Source: Otatea glauca (Eukaryota > Streptophyta > Magnoliopsida > Poales > Poaceae). From it: a stretch of DNA of 64,000 nt. How positions within the stretch are numbered: position 1 is the stretch's first letter; each line of letters opens with the position of its first letter. Where the stretch lies: the NCBI GenBank assembly GCA_036346275.1, contig CM070717.1, positions 5,329,178-5,393,177 on the forward strand. Direction: 5' to 3'. A model generated the notes under the pieces. The model was not told the origin of the DNA, did not search any database, and was given only the letters and a program-made list of their open reading frames with translations. The translations under genes and the position numbers were made by a program. Of the stretch, positions 59,058 through 64,000 are shown piece after piece.

Positions 59058-59645
59058 ATGCCTACCGATGAGTTGGTGGAAATGAAGAAGCGGATCGACG
59101 AGTTATTAGAGAAGGGTTTTATAAGACCAAGTTCGTCGCCATGGGGAGCGCCAGTTTTGTTTGTCAGGAAAAAAGATGGAAGCCTTAGAATGTGTATTGA
59201 TTACCGTGCACTTAATAAAGTGACGATTAAGAATAAGTATTCGTTGCCAAGGATTGATGATCTGTTCGACCAGTTGAGAGGAGCTGGAGTTTTCTCCAAG
59301 ATAGACCTTCGTTCCGGATATCATCAACTAAAGATTCGGGCGGAAGATGTTCCAAAGACCGCATTTTCTTCAAGATACGGACATTATGAGTTCACGGTCA
59401 TGTCTTTTGGTTTGACCAATGCGCTAGCATATTTCATGAACTTGATGAATAAGATTTTCATGGAATACTTGGACAAGTTTGTTGTTGTGTTCATAGATGA
59501 TATTTTGGTATATTCAAAGACCGAAGCAGAGCACGCAAATCATCTGAGGCTAGTGTTGGAAAAGCTGCGTGCGCAATGCTTGTATGCTAAATTCAAGAAT
59601 GCGACTTTTGGAAGGAAAAGGTGGAATTTCTCGGTCATGTTATGA
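59058..59645 (+). pseudogene. Element D reverse transcriptase
   Basis: The open segment begins at YRMPTDELVEMKKRIDELLE. It includes SPWGAPVLFVRKKDGS, YRALNKVTIKNKYSLPRIDD, the first catalytic Asp in KIDLRSGYHQL (D83) and the pair in FIDDILVYS (D147, D148). All three aspartates are kept. NAPAYFM-like sequence is changed to NALAYFM. A frameshift near 59615 breaks the thumb region. Confidence 0.92.
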
Positions 59646-59657
59646 TCGCAGAAGGAG

Positions 59658-60457
59658 TTGCCGTCGACCCAAGCAAAGTGGAGGCGAGTGTTGCATTGGG
59701 AACAACCAAAGTCCGCCACTCAAGTCCAAGTTTTACGAATGGCAAGATATTATCGCCGATTCATAGAAGGATTTTCGACGATTGCGAGACCTCTTACGCA
59801 GTTTGTTGAAAAAGGAAAAGAAATTTTCATGGACGCCGATTGTGATAAGGGTTTTGAGGAATTAAAGAAGTGTTTGACAACAGCCCCAGTGTTGGTTTTG
59901 CCTAATGTTGTAACGCTTGATATATCTTGTGATGCGCCAAGACAGGTCTTGGATGCGTCTTGATGCAAGAGGGTAAAGTGGTCGATATGCGCCAAGGCGC
60001 TTAAGACCGCATGAAGGGAATTATCCTCGATGACTTGGAATTGGCTGCCGTGGTGCATGCCTTGAAATTGTGGCGTCATTATCTCATGGGAAATAGATGT
60101 GAGATATATACGGACCACAAGAGTTTGAAATATATCTTCACCCAATCAGATCTTAACATGAGGCAAAGGAGATGGTTGGAACTGATCAAGGATTATAATA
60201 TGGGAATCCACTACCATCCAGGAAAGGCTAATGTAGTGGCTGATGCCTTGAGTCGTAAAAACCATGTTGCAAACATGATGGTACAGGAAGATCAATCGGA
60301 GTTGTGTAAGGAGTTTCAGAAGTTAAAATTGGTAATGGTTCCAGAAGGATTTATAGCTGCTTTGGAAGTAAGGCCGGCGCTGAAGATCAGATTTGGGAAG
60401 GGCAAAAGGATGATGAGAAAATCAACCGAATCAAAGCTAAAAAGGATGAAGGATTAG
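59658..60457 (+). pseudogene. Element D RT connection and RNase H
   Basis: 59658-59963 carries HWEQPKSATQ and RPLTQFVEKGKE and reaches the RNase H start (SCDAPRQVLDAS). A frame change near 59940-60010 damages the first RNase H motif. 60011-60457 is intact over LAAVVHALKLWRHYLMGNRC, TDHKSLKYIFTQSDLNMRQR and VADALSRK. Confidence 0.9.
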
Positions 60458-60471
60458 CGGCAGATTTTACT

Positions 60472-61539
60472 ATGTATTGCCGGGGTACCATGTGGTTCAA
60501 GGGTCGTATTTGTGTGCCAAACAGACCAGAGCTTAAGCAGTTGATTTTAGAAGAGGCTCACGATTCCAAGTATTCAATCAATCCAGGAAGCGCCAAGATG
60601 TACCAGGACTTAAGGGAAAGGTTTTGGTGGCCGAATATGAAGCGTGAAGTCGCTGAGCATGTTGCCTTATGTGATATATGCCAGAGAGTTAAGGCAATAC
60701 ACCAGAGACCTGCAGGATTACTACAACCGTTAAAACTTCCAGAATAGAAATGGGAAGAAATCGGTATGGATTTCATCACCGGGTTGCCAAGAACCCAAAG
60801 TGGGTATGATTCTATATGGGTTATCGTGGATCGATTGACCAAAGTTGCTCACTTCATTCCAGTCAAGACAACTTACTCAGGAGATCGGTTAGCAGAACTA
60901 TACATAGCCAGAATTGTGTGTTTGCATGGGGTACCAAAGAAAATAGTGTCAGACAGAGGTACCCAGTTCACCTCGAGATTTTGGGATAAATTGCATGAAG
61001 CCATGGGAACGCGTTTGAACTTCAAAGACGGGCATATCACCCGCATCGATGGTCAAGCAGAAAGAGTAAATCAGATTTTGGAAGATATGTTAAGAGCTTG
61101 CGCATTAGCCTATACTACATCATGGGATAAATGCTTACCGTATGCAGAGTTCAGCTATAACAACAGTTACCAAGCTAGTTTGCAGATGTCGCCATTTGAG
61201 GCTTTATATGGTTGTGCCTGTCATACCCCACTGAATTGGAATGAGACAGGAGAGCGTATGATATTTGGCCCTGATATTCTCAAGGAAGCTGAAGAGCAAG
61301 TTGCCATGATAAGAGACAGGTTGAAAATCGCGCAGTCAAGACAAAAAAGTTATGCAGATAATCGACGCCGTGATTTGAGTTTCGAACCCGATGATTTCGT
61401 GTATCTTAGGGTTACCCCTCTAAAAGTAGTTAAAAGGTTCCACGCTAAAGGAAAGCATGCCCCGAGATATGTTGGACCGTTCAAAATTTTGAGCCGTCGA
61501 GGAGGTTGCTTATCGCTTGGAATTGCTGCAGATCACTAG
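60472..61539 (+). pseudogene. Element D integrase
   Basis: 60472-60747 is the zinc-binding part, but the second His is replaced: AHDSKYSINPGS, where unit B has SIHPGS; CDICQ is kept. A TAG at 60745-60747 stands where unit B has the Trp of EWKWEEI. The core 60766-61539 has the DDE triad (D2 in MDFITGLP, D63 in VSDRGTQF, E99 in GQAERVNQ; 35 residues between the last two). It continues through SPFEALYG, LKIAQSRQKSYADNRRRDLS and the GPF/Y-like PRYVGPFKIL, then the frame slips at about 61500. Confidence 0.93.
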
Positions 61540-61790
61540 CGGCGTGCATGATGTGTTCCATGTGTCTCACTCAAGAAGTGTCTTGGTGCAGTGAGCGAGC
61601 GCCTTTGGGAGAGATTGAATTGCGAAAGATCGACCTACAAGGAGCAACCAATCGAATCTGGATGTTATGGACCGCAAGACCGTGACCAAGTCGGTTCGCT
61701 TTGCGAGGTTGATGGAGCAACCATTCCGAGAATGAGGCAACTTTGGGAGCGTGAAGAGGATCTCAAGTCGAATTTCCAAACCTATTCCTA
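61500..61790 (+). pseudogene. Element D integrase C-terminus with chromodomain remnant
   Basis: In mixed frames: YRLELLQ-like and HDVFHVS sequence, the run YKEQPI followed by DVM-like sequence, and WEREEDLKS before the stop region. This is the usual end of Tekay/Del integrases, a short chromodomain. Several frameshifts prevent expression. Confidence 0.7.
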
Positions 61791-61820
61791 GTCGACCTTG
61801 AATCTCGGGTCGAGATTACA

Positions 61821-61833
61821 TTAAGGGGAGGTT
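61821..61833 (+). promoter_or_regulatory. Polypurine tract of element D
   Basis: TTAAGGGGAGGTT directly before the 3' LTR. Confidence 0.9.
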
Positions 61834-64000
61834 TGTAACATCCCAAAAATTTGACCTATAATTTCGCTCACGTGCATTTTTGTGATTTTACGAATTTATT
61901 GGATTTTTCGAAATTATTTGAATTCATTTTAATTAAGTATATTGAACCTTTGGTGAAAACTAATTATATATAGATAAGAATAATATGAAGTTTTGTCAAA
62001 AATATTTTATTTAAGTTCGTAATGTTTCAAGGTATTTATGAGAATTTTCTTGGATTTTTCCCGATATTTTTATTGCCCTAAATGAATTAATCTAATTTCG
62101 GAATTATTTTAATTCAAAAGCTTTTGAAAATCTTGGAATGAATCGCTGGGCCAAGCCCGACCTTGCGTAAGCGTGAGCCCAAGGCATGTCGCGTCGACCG
62201 TTCGCTTGCCGCTTGCCCCAGCCGGCGCAAATAGTTAGATCAAGATCGTGCGGTTAAGATCATGCGGTGTTGGTTTGGAAAGATTTGATCGCATCCGCTG
62301 ATTTTGGAAGGTGCGGATTGGATTGGATCGGCCGAGATCTAATCGTGGCCTCGTTGCGGTCGGACGGCTCTCGGTCGTCGCCTCCGATTCGTTTCGAATC
62401 CCCGCCGCTTGCCGCCGCCGCGTGATTTAGGGCTTCCTTCCCTGCGCGCATGCCGAGGCTATAAAAGCCGCAGCCCGCACTCCAATGTTCCTCGTTCCCT
62501 TGCGCATCCAGTAGCTCTAGCCTCTTCGCTGTTTATTTGTCGTCGCCGCTCGAGAGCTCGCCAGAGTTCTTTGCGCGCCGCGCGAGTTTTGCGCCGTTCG
62601 CCGCGGTCAAGCCTCCTCCCGCCGAATCGGTTCCAGATCCGGGTCGTCGTTTCAAGACGCGTCGAGGCCGCCACTTATTCTCGCCGAGTCGCGCCAAACG
62701 CCGTTCGGGTAGTCGTCTTCCTCCGCTCGGTGCAAGCCCGCCGCCGTGTCTCGGAGCTTGCGCGTTGTTGGATCTTCGCCGAACCGTCCGGATCAAGCCA
62801 CGCCGCTTCTTCAAAGCGGTGTTACGCTCGGGTATATTTCTAACCGTTAGATTCGAATAGACGTTCGGGATTGAGACGCGTGTGCGTAGTGTGTCGGTCG
62901 TTGGATCGTCTCGCGATGTGCGGCGTGTCGCGCGGTACCGAGCATCGTCGCGCGGTGCACCGTGGACGGCGTGTGCCGTGGACTTGGTCCATAGACCGGC
63001 GACGTGGCGCAATTTGATTGGCCCATGTATCGCGATGACGTCATGCGCGATATCGGTAGGTCCACAAAGACCGGTATCTCGAGTCCACGGTGGACCAGCG
63101 TGTTTTCGTGGACTAAGTCCATGCGCCGAGGCCACGTGTCCGTCTCTGATTGGTCCACGTGTTGCTTGCGAATTAATCGATAATTTCCAGTAGAAAAATA
63201 ATTCGGGAAAATCGGTTTTTCTAATTTCTGTATTTTCAGTATTTATTCAAACTTCAAAAGGCTATATCTTTTGCATTTTAACTCAGATTTGTGTGATTCA
63301 AATTTCTAAAAATTTTTAAAATCAAGATCTATTTATTGGTGAATTTTATTTTATTTTTGGAGTTTGTTTGCTCTCGGGTTTGGTGTTTATTTGCTATTTT
63401 GGCATCGTTTCGCGTAGACGTTGAACTGCTCGGTGATCCGGAGGAAGATTCGTCGCTCCAAGACCCAAGCTCGGATCAAGACCAGCACCTACTCCAAGGC
63501 AAGTTGTGCCTTGATCATGTTGCACCTAATTTTCACCAAAATTGCTATTTTATCTCTTAAACTTTATGCATGATATTTTATATGTATAAATGATTTCAAT
63601 TAGTATGGGAATTAGATAATAGGCCTATTTGAATTAAATCATACCTTGTCAATTTTATGCCATGATCTATTTGTCACCCTAGGATGTGGAATTATAGTTG
63701 GTTAATATTGATAATCAACCTGGGCTAGTTAGACCGTCATAGATTGCTTAGCCATGCCACGTCATCACATGTGTCCGAATGTTGATACTTAATCTTGACT
63801 AATGGAATAGGGAACAATGTTTATGAATTGGTGTGTCATGTGTCGTCACACAGTGATATCAAGTTGTCGTGGCGAGGAGGTCACACATCTAGATTGAAAT
63901 GTTGATGGCATGTGGTGCTTGGTAATCAACTGGGGTGGTAATGATTTTAGATTGGGGCAAGTGGCAAGGGGCAGTGTGCCAAGGTGGGCCAGGGTTGGCA
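61834..64000 (+). mobile_element. 3' LTR of element D, cut by the window edge
   Basis: The first 2167 bp of an LTR beginning TGTAACATCCC. By comparison with the 5' LTR about 1 kb lies outside. TATAAAAG is at 62460-62467, the exact MSA-type TAACCGTTAGA at 62841-62851 and ATGACGTCAT at 63035-63044. Compared with the 5' LTR it shows many one-base losses in the first 1.3 kb. Confidence 0.93.
62841..62851 (-). promoter_or_regulatory. MSA-type site in D 3' LTR
   Basis: TAACCGTTAGA, identical to the site in LTR A at the same relative position. The 5' LTR copy has one change. Confidence 0.5.

Noticed and set aside
1..64000. A new defence, biosynthetic or enzyme system
   Set aside because: All recognisable coding sequence belongs to known transposon protein families and is broken; no unassigned conserved gene cluster is present.

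Overview
The window is plant nuclear DNA, most likely from a grass (Poaceae). The evidence is the set of transposon families present (Tekay/Del-type Ty3-gypsy chromoviruses with LTRs of about 3.1-3.7 kb, Ty1-copia elements, and a CACTA element with TNP2 and subterminal repeats), the PBS matching plant initiator tRNA-Met, and plant-type 5'UTR/intron structure. I cannot name a species. I see no host protein gene, rRNA, tRNA or CRISPR array. Almost everything from 2.3 kb to the right edge is transposable elements inserted into one another, and every element coding region I can read is broken.

Layout. 1-2295: apparently non-coding, with a 130-bp direct duplication, a snap-back hairpin and a small MITE. 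2301-5468: solo Tekay-type LTR with target-site duplication (TSD) ACGAT. 5526-7611: a CACTA-derived fragment fused to the 3' end of a copia element. 7661-24870: minus-strand gypsy family 'B' in the order partial gag, LTR, complete internal region, LTR, so the central LTR serves two internal regions. That LTR is interrupted by another solo LTR (11302-14483, TSD TTACC). 25460-46020: a gag-less copia element split in its reverse transcriptase by a solo LTR (28647-44836, TSD CTGAG). This LTR is itself split by a complete minus-strand gypsy element 'C' (31240-42649, TSD ACTTG) and by a 1651-bp TG...CA element (43041-44691, TSD AGTTA). 46021 onward: an autonomous-type CACTA element whose left end lies a few bases inside the end of the copia 3' LTR. 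It has subterminal inverted motifs, a 5'UTR exon, a repeat-filled first intron and a broken TNP2 gene; its right terminus is not seen. 52954-64000: plus-strand gypsy element 'D' with 5' LTR, PBS, an extra pre-gag reading frame, gag, PR, RT, RNase H, IN, chromodomain remnant, PPT and the first 2.2 kb of the 3' LTR.

How the parts relate. The LTR ends, PBS and PPT show that A, B, C, D, E and G belong to one chromovirus lineage. Two gag forms exist: a usual one with a single zinc knuckle (D) and a form in B, partly readable in C, with several knuckles replacing part of the capsid region. The LTRs share promoter-like features: a TATA box, a TGACGTCA palindrome, CCAAT/G-box-like motifs, and exact copies of the MSA element (the plant G2/M-phase MYB3R site). 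Five sets of flanking duplications allow insertion order to be read. The most interesting leads are the MSA sites, the multi-knuckle gag, the shared-LTR structure with a natural empty site, and a recurrent loss of one base at CTG/CAG that may be a consensus error. I found no convincing new enzymatic or defence system.
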